Counted from the first letter of the stretch, positions 8,974 to 17,948 are shown. The stretch: 64,000 nt of DNA from Streptomyces justiciae (GCF_015163075.1 NZ_JADDXU010000001.1:496001-560000), one strand, 5' to 3'. A program made the numbers and translations. The notes: generated by a model not told the origin, from the letters alone.

Positions 8974-10392
8974 TCATCCACGCGCCCGCGCCCGGGCCGC
9001 GTCCAGCCGCGCCAGATGGTCGTCGTACCCCTTCGCGTAGTACGCCGCCCGCCCCGGGTCCGGCTCGACGACCGCCGTCGGCCGGGTCCACGCGCCGGTG
9101 TCCAGCGCGACCCCGTACCGTTCCGCCGCCGCCAACACCGCGCCCCGCGCGCCCACTTCACCCTCCACCACCCGCAACGGCCGCCCCAGCACGTCCGCCA
9201 GCAGCCGCATCCACGCGGGGCTGCGGGTGCCGCCCCCGCACACGGCGAGCGAACCCGTCAGGCCCGCCGCCTCCAGACAGTGCCGGGCCGCGTAGCCGAT
9301 GCCCTCGCAGGTGGCCCGGACGAGGTCGGCCGGGGTCGACTCCAGGGAGACGCCGGTGAGTTCGGCGCGCAGGCGGGGTTCGACGAAGGGGGCGCGTTCG
9401 CCGGAGGGCGCGAAGTAGGGGAGGACATGGACGCCGTTCGCGCCGGGCGGGGTGTCGGCGAGGAGGGCGTCGACCTCGTCATGGGCGATGCGGGTCGTCG
9501 ACAGCACCCAGTCCAGGGCGGCCGTGCCGACCATCGCGGGCATCGCGCGCAGCCAGTGGCCGGGGCGGTCGGTGGAGATGTACAGGCCCGCCGGTTCGCC
9601 GGTCAGGTCGAGGTCGGTCGTGGCGACGAGGCTGGCCAGACAGGTGCCGACGATCAGCAGACCGTCGCCGGCTTGGGTGACACCGGCGCCTAGGGCGCAG
9701 GCCGCGAGGTCGTAGGGGCCGTTGGAGAGACGGGTGCCGGCGGGCAGGCCCCCGCCCCTCGCCTCACCGGTGGCGACCGGGTCGCTGACCGGGGCGAGCA
9801 GGCCGCGGCGGTGCGTCAGGCCGAGGAGTTCCACGACACGGTTGTCGTAGGCGCGGGTCCTCGGGTCCAGGAACGGCATCGACGCGTCCGACACGTCGGT
9901 CGTCGCGCGGGGCGCGCCGGTCAGACGCTGGAACACCATGTCCTTGCAGTAGACGGCCGCCGTCGCCGCGTCCAGGGACTTCGGGTCGTGACTGTCCAGC
10001 CAGGCCAGCAGAGGGCCCGGACATCCCGGGAACATCGCGCTGCCGGTGCGGCGGAAGACCGTCTCGAAGGTGCCGTCCGCCAGCCAGCGGTCGACGAGCT
10101 CGGCGGCCCGGCCGTCCATCCAGGAGACGGCGGACCGGACGGGCCGCCCGACCCGGTCCAGCAGCCACACGCCGTCACCCTGCCCGGTGAGCCCGGCCAG
10201 CTCCACCGCCTCGCCGCTCACCTCCTCCAGCACGGCGACGACGGCCCCGTACACCTCGTCCATGTCCTGCTCGACCGTCCCGCCCCGCATACGGAGCCGC
10301 ACCGCCCGGGCGGCGACCTTGAGCTCACGCCCCTCGGCGTCGAAGGCGGCGGCCTTCACGGTGGACGTACCGACGTCGATCCCGATGTACAT
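8974..10392 (-). CDS. FGGY-family carbohydrate kinase (erythritol / L-xylulose kinase-like)
   Basis: 472 residues, two actin-like ATPase domains. MYIGIDVGTSTVK carries the phosphate-1 loop. LAGLTGQGDGVWLLD and YCKDMVFQRLTGAPRATTDVSD resemble erythritol-kinase (EryA) type proteins more than glycerol kinase. CGGGTRSPAWMRLLADVLG is the adenosine-side motif. It should phosphorylate a sugar or polyol brought in by the ABC importer encoded upstream. AAGGAGCC precedes ATG 10392. The gene is separated from the dehydrogenase by 195 bases holding a large hairpin. The substrate is inferred only from family resemblance. Confidence 0.85.
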   Translation of the reverse strand: MYIGIDVGTSTVKAAAFDAEGRELKVAARAVRLRMRGGTVEQDMDEVYGAVVAVLEEVSGEAVELAGLTGQGDGVWLLDRVGRPVRSAVSWMDGRAAELVDRWLADGTFETVFRRTGSAMFPGCPGPLLAWLDSHDPKSLDAATAAVYCKDMVFQRLTGAPRATTDVSDASMPFLDPRTRAYDNRVVELLGLTHRRGLLAPVSDPVATGEARGGGLPAGTRLSNGPYDLAACALGAGVTQAGDGLLIVGTCLASLVATTDLDLTGEPAGLYISTDRPGHWLRAMPAMVGTAALDWVLSTTRIAHDEVDALLADTPPGANGVHVLPYFAPSGERAPFVEPRLRAELTGVSLESTPADLVRATCEGIGYAARHCLEAAGLTGSLAVCGGGTRSPAWMRLLADVLGRPLRVVEGEVGARGAVLAAAERYGVALDTGAWTRPTAVVEPDPGRAAYYAKGYDDHLARLDAARARARG

Positions 10393-10423
10393 GTCATGGC
10401 TCCTTCGCCTACGGGCGCTTTCA

Positions 10424-10491
10424 GCCGGTGTCGAGAGCGCGATCGTGCTCGGCCCTTCGGGCCTCCGCGCGTTCGCGCTCTCGACACCGGC
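10424..10491. repeat. 19-bp perfect inverted repeat with nested hairpin, inside the operon
   Basis: Arms GCCGGTGTCGAGAGCGCGA (10424-10442) and its exact complement (10473-10491) enclose a 30-base loop that itself contains GGCCC-TTC-GGGCC. It lies 32 bases upstream of the FGGY kinase start on the coding (minus) strand. It could be an intra-operon terminator or attenuator, an mRNA-processing or stabilising structure, or a mobile repeat. Confidence 0.75.
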
Positions 10492-10587
10492 GCGCCCTCC
10501 GGCTCTTTCGCGGCCGGTGGCCCGTGGACCGTGGGCCTTGGTGGGCCTGTGCTCGGTGACTTGGCGACGCCCTTGGGACCGTGGGCG

Positions 10588-11628
10588 TCAGGTGAGTGAG
10601 TGGGCCAATGGTTCCCCCCTTGCCCAGCGGGCTACCTCCTGCGCTGCTGTCGTCGCCGCCTTTTCGGCCACCGCGCGGCTCGCTCCGCCCAGGTGTGGGG
10701 TGAGGACGACCCGGTCGGCCAGGTCGTGCAGGCGGGAGTCGGGGGGCAGTGGTTCCTGTTCGTAGGTGTCCAGGGCTGCCGCCGATACGTGGCCGCTCTC
10801 CAGGGCGTCGCACAGGGCGGCCTCGTCGAGGAGGGGGCCGCGGGCTGCGTTCACCACGACCGCGCCTGGTGGGAGGAGGGCCAGCTCGCGGGCGCCCAGC
10901 AGGCCTCGGGTCTCCGGGGTGAGGCGGGCGTGGAGGGTGATCGCCGCTGATTTGGTGAGGAGTTCGTCCAGGGTCGTCACGCGCAGGCCGTGGATCTCGC
11001 CGCGGACGTAGGGGTCGTACACCATCACCTGCGCGCCGAACGCGCACAGCACGCGTGCCACCCGGCTGCCGACCGCGCCGTAGCCGACCAGGCCGATGGG
11101 GAGGTCCTCCAGTTCCAGACCGCTGTGTTCGTACGTGTAGTACGCCGACCCCTTCCAACTGCCCTGCCGGGCAAGGAGGTCGTGGGACTGGGGGATGCGG
11201 CGCAGGGCGGCGAGGAGGAGGCCTACGGTGAACTCGGCGGTGGCGGCGGCGTTGCGGCCTGGGGTGTAACAGACCCGGATGTCACGGGACTTGGCGGCGT
11301 CCAGGTTGACGTTGACCGGGCCGCCCCGGCAGACCACGACCAGCCGCAGCCGCTCGGCGGCGGAGTCCAGGACGCGTTCGGTGACCGGCGCCATCTGCGT
11401 GACCAGGACTTCCGCGCCGCCCGCCAGGGCCGCGATCACCTCGTCCTCCGTACCGCACGCCTCCCGCACCTCGGCCACCGGGCCGAACGGGTCCAGGGGC
11501 CAGCCCAGTGTCAATTCCCTTACGGAGACGTCCTGTTCGGGGAGCTCGTGGTGGAGGGCGCGGGCGATCAGCCCCGGCTGTACGAAGTGGTCGCCGGCTG
11601 CCAGCACCTGTAGGGGGTCGTCGCTCAT
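10588..11628 (-). CDS. D-isomer-specific 2-hydroxyacid dehydrogenase family protein
   Basis: 346 residues. Catalytic Arg lies in VCRGGPVNVN; the Rossmann core has LPIGLVGYGAVGSRVA and YDPYV; Glu follows in the EQEPLP region and His in LTPHLGGAS. The layout matches SerA-like NAD-dependent dehydrogenases, but the ACT domain of full SerA is absent. It oxidises or reduces a 2-hydroxy acid; the substrate is unknown, perhaps a sugar acid related to the imported polyol. Its ATG overlaps the stop of the ATPase gene (ATGA), so the two are translationally coupled. Confidence 0.85.
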   Translation of the reverse strand: MSDDPLQVLAAGDHFVQPGLIARALHHELPEQDVSVRELTLGWPLDPFGPVAEVREACGTEDEVIAALAGGAEVLVTQMAPVTERVLDSAAERLRLVVVCRGGPVNVNLDAAKSRDIRVCYTPGRNAAATAEFTVGLLLAALRRIPQSHDLLARQGSWKGSAYYTYEHSGLELEDLPIGLVGYGAVGSRVARVLCAFGAQVMVYDPYVRGEIHGLRVTTLDELLTKSAAITLHARLTPETRGLLGARELALLPPGAVVVNAARGPLLDEAALCDALESGHVSAAALDTYEQEPLPPDSRLHDLADRVVLTPHLGGASRAVAEKAATTAAQEVARWARGEPLAHSLT

Positions 11629-12707
11629 CGCAGGCTGTCTCCCGTCTCGGCGTCGAAGACTTGGGTGAGGTCCCGGTCGGCGACGACTCGGACCCGGTCG
11701 TCGTGGGCCAGGCGGACGTCCGGGTCGGTGAGCGCCACCAGGTGCCGGTCCACGCCGTCCAGCGCCAGGGTGGCGATGCCCGACTCCAGCAGCGGTTCGT
11801 GGGCCACCACCCGGGCGGGCAGGGCGCCTTCGTCGTCCGACAGACGCAGGTCCTCCGGGCGGATGCCCAGCACCAGCTTCCGGCCCTCGGCCACCGGCGT
11901 CGGGAGTGCGAGCCGGACCGAGTCCGACAGCCGGGCGTGCGCGTCGGCCGTCGCGGTGCCCGGCAGCAGGTTGATCGCCGGTTCACCGACGAAGTCCGCC
12001 ACGAAGACATTGGCCGGGCTGTCGTAGATCTCGTACGGGGTGCCGAGCTGCTGGATGACGCCGTCCTTCATCACAGCGATCCGGTCGGCGAGGGAGAGGG
12101 CCTCCTCCTGGTCGTGGGTGACGAGGATGGTGGTGTGGCCCAGGTCCCGTTGGATGCGCTTGAGTTCGCGCCGGGTCGTGTCGCGCTGTGCCGCGTCCAG
12201 GTGGGAGAGGGGCTCGTCCAGCAGTAGTACGTCGGGTTCGCGGATCAACGCCCTTGCCAGGGAGACGCGTTGCTTCTGGCCGCTGGAGAGGGTCGAGGGG
12301 TGCGCGTCGAGGATCTCCCGCAGGCCCACGCGCTCGGCGATCTCGGCGACCTTGCGGGAGACGTCCCCGCGCGCCGACCGGCGCCGCGCCCGCAGCCCGA
12401 ACGCCAGGTTCTCCGCCACCGTCAGCGGCGGATACAGCGCGTAGTTCTCGAACGCCACCCCCATGTTCCGGTCCTGTGCCGGGGCCCGGACCACCGAAGC
12501 GCCGTCCACGAGGATGTCCCCGCCGGTCACCGCCTCAAGGCCGGCGATCATCCGCAGGGTGGTGGACTTGCCGCAGCCCGACGGGCCGAGGAGGCCCAGC
12601 AGCTCCCCCGAGCGCAGGGTGAGATCGATACCGCGGACCGCCTCCACCGGCGGCCGTCCGCGGGTGCGGTACGTCTTGCGCAGCTCACGTAGTTCCAGCC
12701 GGGTCAT
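11625..12707 (-). CDS. sugar ABC transporter ATPase (MalK/GlpT-type), first of two
   Basis: 360 residues. Walker A is GPSGCGKST, signature LSSGQKQRVSLAR, Walker B LLLDEPLSHLD, switch His in LVTHDQEE, followed by a C-terminal OB/TOBE regulatory domain with LGIRPEDLRLSDD. The Q-loop reads VAFENYALYPP, with Glu where MalK has Gln. It starts 23 bases inside the end of the DeoR gene. With the other ATPase it should form a heterodimer powering the CUT1 importer; paired ATPases are known from rhizobial GlpST. Confidence 0.9.
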   Translation of the reverse strand: MTRLELRELRKTYRTRGRPPVEAVRGIDLTLRSGELLGLLGPSGCGKSTTLRMIAGLEAVTGGDILVDGASVVRAPAQDRNMGVAFENYALYPPLTVAENLAFGLRARRRSARGDVSRKVAEIAERVGLREILDAHPSTLSSGQKQRVSLARALIREPDVLLLDEPLSHLDAAQRDTTRRELKRIQRDLGHTTILVTHDQEEALSLADRIAVMKDGVIQQLGTPYEIYDSPANVFVADFVGEPAINLLPGTATADAHARLSDSVRLALPTPVAEGRKLVLGIRPEDLRLSDDEGALPARVVAHEPLLESGIATLALDGVDRHLVALTDPDVRLAHDDRVRVVADRDLTQVFDAETGDSLR

Positions 12708-13527
12708 CGCCGCCCCTCGTCACACAGACCTCGTAACGGACCTTGTGTTCGTCCAGATCGCGCAGCGCGTCCGCCGGTGCCCCGTCGTCGACCAGCAGCA
12801 GGTCGAAGCGGGACAGCGGGGCGACGCGGTGCAGGGCGGCCCGGGCGAGTTTGGTGTGGTCGATCAGCAGGACGTTGCGGGCGGCCGAGTCGAGCATCGC
12901 CCGCTTCACCGACACGATGTGCTGCTCCTGGTGGTAGGCGTACCCCCCGTGCACGGCCGACGTGGACGCGAAGCAGACGTCCACCCGCAGCGACTGGATC
13001 GCCTCGACGCAGGAGACGCCGAGGAAGGAGGAGTGCAGGGGGTCGTAGTCGCCGCCGAGGGCCATGAGATGGATGCCGCGCTGGTCGGCGAGGAGGTTGA
13101 TGGCCTCGAGGAAGTTGGTGACGACCGTGAGCGGGGTGACCTCGCCGAGGCGGAGGCGGCGGGCTATCTCCAGGGTGGACGTGGAGTCGTCCAGCATGAT
13201 CGCCATGCCGGGCTCGATGAGTTTCAGCGCGTGTTCGGCGACCGCCGCCTTCTCCGCGCGCATCGTCTTCAGCCGGTACTGCACGTTCGACTCGAAGACC
13301 CCGGACGGCTGGGCCGTCACCCCGCCCCTGAACTTCCTTACGATGCCCTGCCGTTCGAGCTCGTCCAGGTCGCGGTGGATGGTCATCAGGCTCACCCCGA
13401 AGCGCTCGGCGAGCTCGGCCGCGGTCGCCGAACCGTCGGCCAGGACCTGCTCGGCCATGGCCGCCTGGCGGGCCGCGGGGCCCTGGGGCGCGTTGCCCAT
13501 GGAGTTCGTGGGGTTCGTGGAGCTCAT
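12685..13527 (-). CDS. DeoR-family transcriptional regulator
   Basis: 280 residues. The N-terminal winged helix (ATAAELAERFGVSLMTIHRD, then LDELERQGIVRKFRGG) is the DeoR signature. The C-terminal DeoRC sensor domain has IMLDDSTSTLEIARRL and LIDHTKLARAA, which usually binds a phosphorylated sugar. ATG 13527 overlaps the preceding ATPase stop (ATGA). Lying inside the transporter operon, it probably controls both this operon and the divergent kinase pair through the palindrome at 17831-17844. Confidence 0.9.
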   Translation of the reverse strand: MSSTNPTNSMGNAPQGPAARQAAMAEQVLADGSATAAELAERFGVSLMTIHRDLDELERQGIVRKFRGGVTAQPSGVFESNVQYRLKTMRAEKAAVAEHALKLIEPGMAIMLDDSTSTLEIARRLRLGEVTPLTVVTNFLEAINLLADQRGIHLMALGGDYDPLHSSFLGVSCVEAIQSLRVDVCFASTSAVHGGYAYHQEQHIVSVKRAMLDSAARNVLLIDHTKLARAALHRVAPLSRFDLLLVDDGAPADALRDLDEHKVRYEVCVTRGGDDPAGTT

Positions 13528-14657
13528 GGCGTGATCCTTCGCCCTGGACACTGCGGCCGGTCGGCCTCGAACAGCAGCAGACTCTCAGGTCGGACCGTGA
13601 CCCGTACCGGGTCGTCGGGACGCAGCCCGGCCGCGTCCGCGCGCGGGGCCACCAGGGACACATGCTGTTCGCCGAGCCGGACGGTGACCTCGACGGACCG
13701 GCCGAGGACCTCGCTGACGTAGACGGTGCCGGTGAGTTCATGGCCGGGGCCGCGCAGGGCGAGGTCACGGGGGCGGATACCGACGAGGACGTCGGTGCCC
13801 TCCTTCACCCGGGCCGGAGGGCTCGGCTGTGCCGGAGGGTTCGTCTGTGCCGGAAGGGCCGCCCCTGCCGGAAGTGGCAGTTCCACCTTCCCGTCCACCG
13901 ACCGGAACCCGCCGCCCGTCACCGTCCCCGGCAGCAGATTGATCCGCGGCCGTCCGAAGGCGCGGGCCACCTCCGTGTCGTACGGCTGGTACCAGATCTC
14001 CTCCCGCGTCCCCGTCTGGACGATCCGGCCGTCCCGGATGACGCCGATCCGGTCGCCGAGGGCCAGGGCCTCCACCGAGTCATGGGTGACGTAGAGGGTG
14101 GTCGTGCGCCGCACCGCCCCGATCGCCTTCAGCTCGGCCCGCATCTGCTGGCGGAGTTTGGCGTCCAGGTGGCTGAGTGGCTCATCCAGCAGGAAGGCGC
14201 GGGCCGGGCGGACCAGGACCCGGCCGAGGGCCGTGCGCTGCCGCTGCCCATTGGACAACTGGCTGATTGGCCTGTCCAACAGCCCACTGATCCCCAGGAG
14301 CTCCGCGACCTCACCGATCCGCTCCCGGGCCCGCTCCGGCGGCACCCGGTACCGGGGCGAGCGCAGCGGCGAGGCCAGGTTGTCGTACACCGAGCGGTGC
14401 GGATACAGGGCGTAGCTCTCGAAGCACATCGCCACGCCCCGGTCGTAGGGCTCCACGCCCCGCATGTCCTTCCCGTCGATCTCCACCGTGCCGGAGTCGG
14501 GGAGTTCCAGCCCGGCGACCGTCTTGAGGGTCGTCGTCTTCCCCGCCCCCGAAGGCCCCAGCAGACAGAAGAACTCGCCCTCCCGCACGTCCAGTTCGAG
14601 GTCGTCCAGCGCGGTGACCTTGCCGTACGTCTTCCTGACGCCCCGCAGCCCGATCAT
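13524..14657 (-). CDS. sugar ABC transporter ATPase (MalK/GlpS-type), second of two
   Basis: 377 residues. Walker A GPSGAGKTT, signature LSNGQRQRTALGR, Walker B FLLDEPLSHLD, switch His in YVTHDSVEAL, then a C-terminal TOBE region with a Pro/Ala-rich insertion around PAQTNPPAQPSPPA. Its Q-loop is MCFESYALYPH, again with Glu in place of Gln. It differs substantially from the other ATPase of the operon, so the two are paralogues rather than a recent duplication. The ATG shares one base with the permease stop (TGATG). Confidence 0.9.
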   Translation of the reverse strand: MIGLRGVRKTYGKVTALDDLELDVREGEFFCLLGPSGAGKTTTLKTVAGLELPDSGTVEIDGKDMRGVEPYDRGVAMCFESYALYPHRSVYDNLASPLRSPRYRVPPERARERIGEVAELLGISGLLDRPISQLSNGQRQRTALGRVLVRPARAFLLDEPLSHLDAKLRQQMRAELKAIGAVRRTTTLYVTHDSVEALALGDRIGVIRDGRIVQTGTREEIWYQPYDTEVARAFGRPRINLLPGTVTGGGFRSVDGKVELPLPAGAALPAQTNPPAQPSPPARVKEGTDVLVGIRPRDLALRGPGHELTGTVYVSEVLGRSVEVTVRLGEQHVSLVAPRADAAGLRPDDPVRVTVRPESLLLFEADRPQCPGRRITP

Positions 14658-15487
14658 CAGGACTTCACCGCCCCGAAGGACAGACCCCGCACCAGATACC
14701 GCTGGATCAGCAGCGCGAGCAGCAGCGGCGGTACGACCGAGACCAGGGCCGCGGCCGCCGTGAGGTTGTACTTGGGCCGGTCGCCGCCCAGGAAGGACAG
14801 GGCGCCCACGGTCACCGTCTGGGCCTCGTTGGAGGTCAGGATGAGCGGGAAGACGAAGTTGTTCCAGGCGAAGATGAAGGCCAGCAGCGACACCGCCGCG
14901 ATCCCCGGCTTCACCAGCGGCAGCGCCACCTTGAAGAACGCCTGCTTGCGCGAGTAGCCGTCCAGCAGGGCCGCCTGCTCCAACTCCGGTGTCAGATCGG
15001 CGAAGTACGACCTCATGATCCACACGATGAGGGGCAGGGTGACCAGTTGCAGAACCCAGATCATGCCGACGTACGTGTCGAAGAGGCCGAGCTTCTCGTA
15101 GAGGACGAACAGCGGGATGATCACCGTCAGTTCGGGGGCGAAGCGGAAGGAGAGGAGGGTGAACATCAGGTTCTCGGAGCCCTTGAAGCGCCAGCGCGCC
15201 GAGGCGTAGGCGGCCGGCAGTCCGACCACCAGCGACAGCAGCACCGCCCCCAGCGACACCACCAGGCTGTTGACGAAGAACCGCACGAACGGGATGCCCT
15301 CACTGTCGCCGAGGACCGTGCGGTAGCCGTCGAGGGTGGGGGAGAAGGAGAAGTAGGTGCTGAAGAGCTGGTTCGCGGGCTTCAGGGAGAGGATCAGCAT
15401 CCAGGCGATCGGGAAGAGCGCGAAGACGAAGTAGAGGATGAGGGCGGCATCGGCGAGCCACCCCAACAGGCGTTTCCGCAGCGTCAT
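14657..15487 (-). CDS. carbohydrate ABC transporter permease (MalG type)
   Basis: 276 residues with about six membrane segments. The EAA loop ELEQAALLDGYSRKQAFFKVALPL at about residues 180-203 marks it as a binding-protein-dependent permease that docks on the ATPases. ATG 15487 overlaps the stop of the first permease (ATGA). It forms the membrane channel with the partner at 15484-16359. Confidence 0.92.
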   Translation of the reverse strand: MTLRKRLLGWLADAALILYFVFALFPIAWMLILSLKPANQLFSTYFSFSPTLDGYRTVLGDSEGIPFVRFFVNSLVVSLGAVLLSLVVGLPAAYASARWRFKGSENLMFTLLSFRFAPELTVIIPLFVLYEKLGLFDTYVGMIWVLQLVTLPLIVWIMRSYFADLTPELEQAALLDGYSRKQAFFKVALPLVKPGIAAVSLLAFIFAWNNFVFPLILTSNEAQTVTVGALSFLGGDRPKYNLTAAAALVSVVPPLLLALLIQRYLVRGLSFGAVKS

Positions 15488-16359
15488 TTGGCCTCCGCCG
15501 CCTTCCGCTGGATCTTCCCGAGGTGGCGTACGAGGATCATGGCGGCCAGATACACCACGGCCCACAGCACGATCGTGTAGCTGATCCCGAAGCTGTACCG
15601 CTGAAAGCGGATCGCCTCCAGGTACGCCCGGATCTGGAGGACGACGGTCGAGTCACCCGGGCCGCCCTCGGTCAGGGCGTAGATGATGTCGAAGACCTTC
15701 AGCGAGTCCATGAACCGGAAGATCACCGCGACCAGGACGTACGGCCACAGCATCGGCAGGGTCAGCCGCCGGAACGTGTACCACCACCGGGCGCCGTCCA
15801 CGGCCGCCGCCTCGAAGGGCGAGGTGGGCAGCGACCGCAGCCCGGCCAGCGCCAGGATCGCCACGAACGGCGTGTAGACCCACACGTCCACGGCGATCGA
15901 CGACAGCAGCGCACCGGTCGGGGTGTCCGTCCACTGCACACCGCCCAACCCGAAGGGTTTCAGCAGGTGGTTGACGACTCCTACGGACGGCTGGAGCATC
16001 AGCTTCCAGATGATCGCCGCGATGACCGGGGCGATCATCAGGGGTAGGATGAGGATCTTCTCCAGCACCCGGCCGACGAGCGAGGAGCGGTGCAGCAGCA
16101 GGGCGACCGCGACCCCCAGCATCGTCTCGACCGCCGCCGCCCCCACCGCGTACAACACCGTCACCCACGCCGAGTTCCAGAACGCGTCCTGCGTGAAGAC
16201 GGTCTCGTAGTTCTCGAACCGCACCATGTCCGGCTGGGGTTTGCTCGCCGAGAAGTCGAAGAGCGTGTAGTACAGGCCGAGTCCGAACGGATAGAGGATT
16301 CCGCAGGTCAGCAGCAGCGCGGGCACGATCAGGAGGTACGGGCGCAGGGCGAGCCGCAT
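15484..16359 (-). CDS. carbohydrate ABC transporter permease (MalF type)
   Basis: 291 residues with six predicted membrane segments, the first being LRPYLLIVPALLLTCGILY. The EAA loop PFEAAAVDGARWWYTFRRLT is present. It starts 6 bases after the binding-protein stop. It pairs with the MalG-type permease downstream in the same operon. Confidence 0.92.
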   Translation of the reverse strand: MRLALRPYLLIVPALLLTCGILYPFGLGLYYTLFDFSASKPQPDMVRFENYETVFTQDAFWNSAWVTVLYAVGAAAVETMLGVAVALLLHRSSLVGRVLEKILILPLMIAPVIAAIIWKLMLQPSVGVVNHLLKPFGLGGVQWTDTPTGALLSSIAVDVWVYTPFVAILALAGLRSLPTSPFEAAAVDGARWWYTFRRLTLPMLWPYVLVAVIFRFMDSLKVFDIIYALTEGGPGDSTVVLQIRAYLEAIRFQRYSFGISYTIVLWAVVYLAAMILVRHLGKIQRKAAEAK

Positions 16360-16365
16360 GGCCGC

Positions 16366-17787
16366 TCAGCCCACCTTGTCGGCGAGGTCGCCCGCCAGCC
16401 CGTTGAGCACCGACTTCGCGCTTTTCCCGCCGTAGATCTCCTGGAGGGCGGCGGCCCAGCTGGTCGTGGCGTCGAAGAACTGGGCCTGCGGGGTGAACTG
16501 GATCTTCGTCTGGTCGACGACGGTCTCGAAGGTCTCGATGAAGCCGGGCAGGTGCCGCATCTTGTCCTTGTAGGCCGCGTCGTCGGCGACCGACTTCCGC
16601 ACCGGGTCGATGTGGTTGTGCGTGATCGCGCTCTTGCGCAGATGCTCCTTGCCGGTGGCCCACTGGAGGAACAGCCAACTGGCGCTCTTCTTCTTGCTCT
16701 TGGCGTTCATGCCGAGCGACCAGATCCACATGTTGGTGGCGAGCGACCCGCCCGGCCCCTTCGGCCCCGGATGGAAGGCGATCTTCCCGGAGGCGGGGCT
16801 GGCCCCCTCGACGGCCTGGAAGTAGGCGGCCGTGTCGGCGTCGAACAGCATCCCGGCCTTCTTCGCGCCGAGGTCGCTGGAGCACTGGTACCAGGTGTAC
16901 GACGTCCAGGACGGCGGCCCGCCCTGCTTGACCATGCCCGCCCAGTCCTCCGTGAACGCGATCGCCTCCGGGGTGTTCATGGCGGGCGTGAGCTTCTCAC
17001 CGGAGACCGTGAAGTCGTGCAGGCCGTTACGGGCGTACATGGTCATGAAGCCGGGGTGGATGGTCGCCCAACTCCGCGACCCGCGCACGGCGATGCCGTA
17101 CATGCCGTCGAACCCGGCACCGGGCGCCTTGTCCTTGATGACCCCGGCGATCTCCCGCAACTCGTCGAAGGTCTTGGCGGGTTGGAGGCCGAGCTTCTTG
17201 AACACCTCGGTGTTGTAGGCGACGACGTTCGTCTCCCACCCCCACGGCAGTGCGTACTGCCCGCCCTGTCCGAGCGGCGCGCCCGCCTTCAGGGACCACT
17301 GGTCGGCCTGGAGGAGGTTGGGGAAGAAGTCGGCCTGGTCCCATTCGGCGCCGGTGGCGGCCGAGTTGCGCATCCAGGGGCCGAGGTCCTCCAGCCAGCC
17401 CGGCGGCCCGTACTGCCACACCATGTACGCGCCGAGCATGAAGACGTCGTACGAGGCGCGTCCGCTGGACAGGTCCACGGTGAGCTTGTCGAAGTAGTTG
17501 TCCTCGGGGAAGACGTCGTACTCGACCTTGATGCCGGTCTTCTCGGTGAACGCCTTCAGGTCGGCGATCAGGGCGTCCGTGTACGGGTGCTTGTTGAGCA
17601 GCGCCTTGACGGTGGTGTCCTTCTCGCGTTTCCAGTCGAAGGAGCCGGTGACGTCGTCCGCGGCCGAGCCGTCGCTCTTGTCGTCGTCCCCGCCGAACCC
17701 GGCACCGCAGGCGGACAGGACGGGGGCCGCGGCCAGGGCGGCGCCGAGCGCGAGGAAACGTCGTCGGTCGTGCGCGTGCGTGTCCAT
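16366..17787 (-). CDS. carbohydrate ABC transporter substrate-binding lipoprotein
   Basis: 473 residues. MDTHAHDRRRFLALGAALAA is a twin-arginine signal and APVLSAC a lipobox with the modified Cys at residue 27. The mature protein is a cluster-B extracellular solute-binding protein (SBP_bac_1 type) rich in Trp (QYGPPGWLEDLGPW, ALPWGWETN), as expected for sugar binding. GGAGGT precedes ATG 17787; an upstream in-frame start at 17829 would mask the signal. First gene of the minus-strand operon, reading away from the palindrome. Confidence 0.92.
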   Translation of the reverse strand: MDTHAHDRRRFLALGAALAAAPVLSACGAGFGGDDDKSDGSAADDVTGSFDWKREKDTTVKALLNKHPYTDALIADLKAFTEKTGIKVEYDVFPEDNYFDKLTVDLSSGRASYDVFMLGAYMVWQYGPPGWLEDLGPWMRNSAATGAEWDQADFFPNLLQADQWSLKAGAPLGQGGQYALPWGWETNVVAYNTEVFKKLGLQPAKTFDELREIAGVIKDKAPGAGFDGMYGIAVRGSRSWATIHPGFMTMYARNGLHDFTVSGEKLTPAMNTPEAIAFTEDWAGMVKQGGPPSWTSYTWYQCSSDLGAKKAGMLFDADTAAYFQAVEGASPASGKIAFHPGPKGPGGSLATNMWIWSLGMNAKSKKKSASWLFLQWATGKEHLRKSAITHNHIDPVRKSVADDAAYKDKMRHLPGFIETFETVVDQTKIQFTPQAQFFDATTSWAAALQEIYGGKSAKSVLNGLAGDLADKVG

Positions 17788-17830
17788 CCGTGACCTCCAG
17801 GTGGGGCTGGGCCAGGTGCGGGGTAACACG

Positions 17831-17844
17831 TCGAGTCGACTCGA
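17831..17844. promoter_or_regulatory. candidate operator between the divergent carbohydrate operons
   Basis: TCGAGTCGACTCGA is a perfect 14-bp palindrome, flanked by GTAACA (17823-17828) and GTGTAAC (17854-17860). It lies 44 bases before the binding-protein start and 105 bases before the kinase start. It is the only strong dyad in the intergenic region and is the natural candidate site for the DeoR regulator of the operon. Confidence 0.6.
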
Positions 17845-17948
17845 TAACAGAGGGTGTAACGGCGGAAGATGGCCGTCAATCCCTCGCGCACGCCGAAATC
17901 CCAGGGCAGAGTGAGAAGTTCACGGTTCTGGATGTGCGGGAGGCCGGG

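Noticed and set aside
11625..12707. The ATPase as the general MsiK of Streptomyces
   Set aside because: It sits in an operon with a second ATPase and has the variant Q-loop, so a dedicated paired ATPase is more likely.
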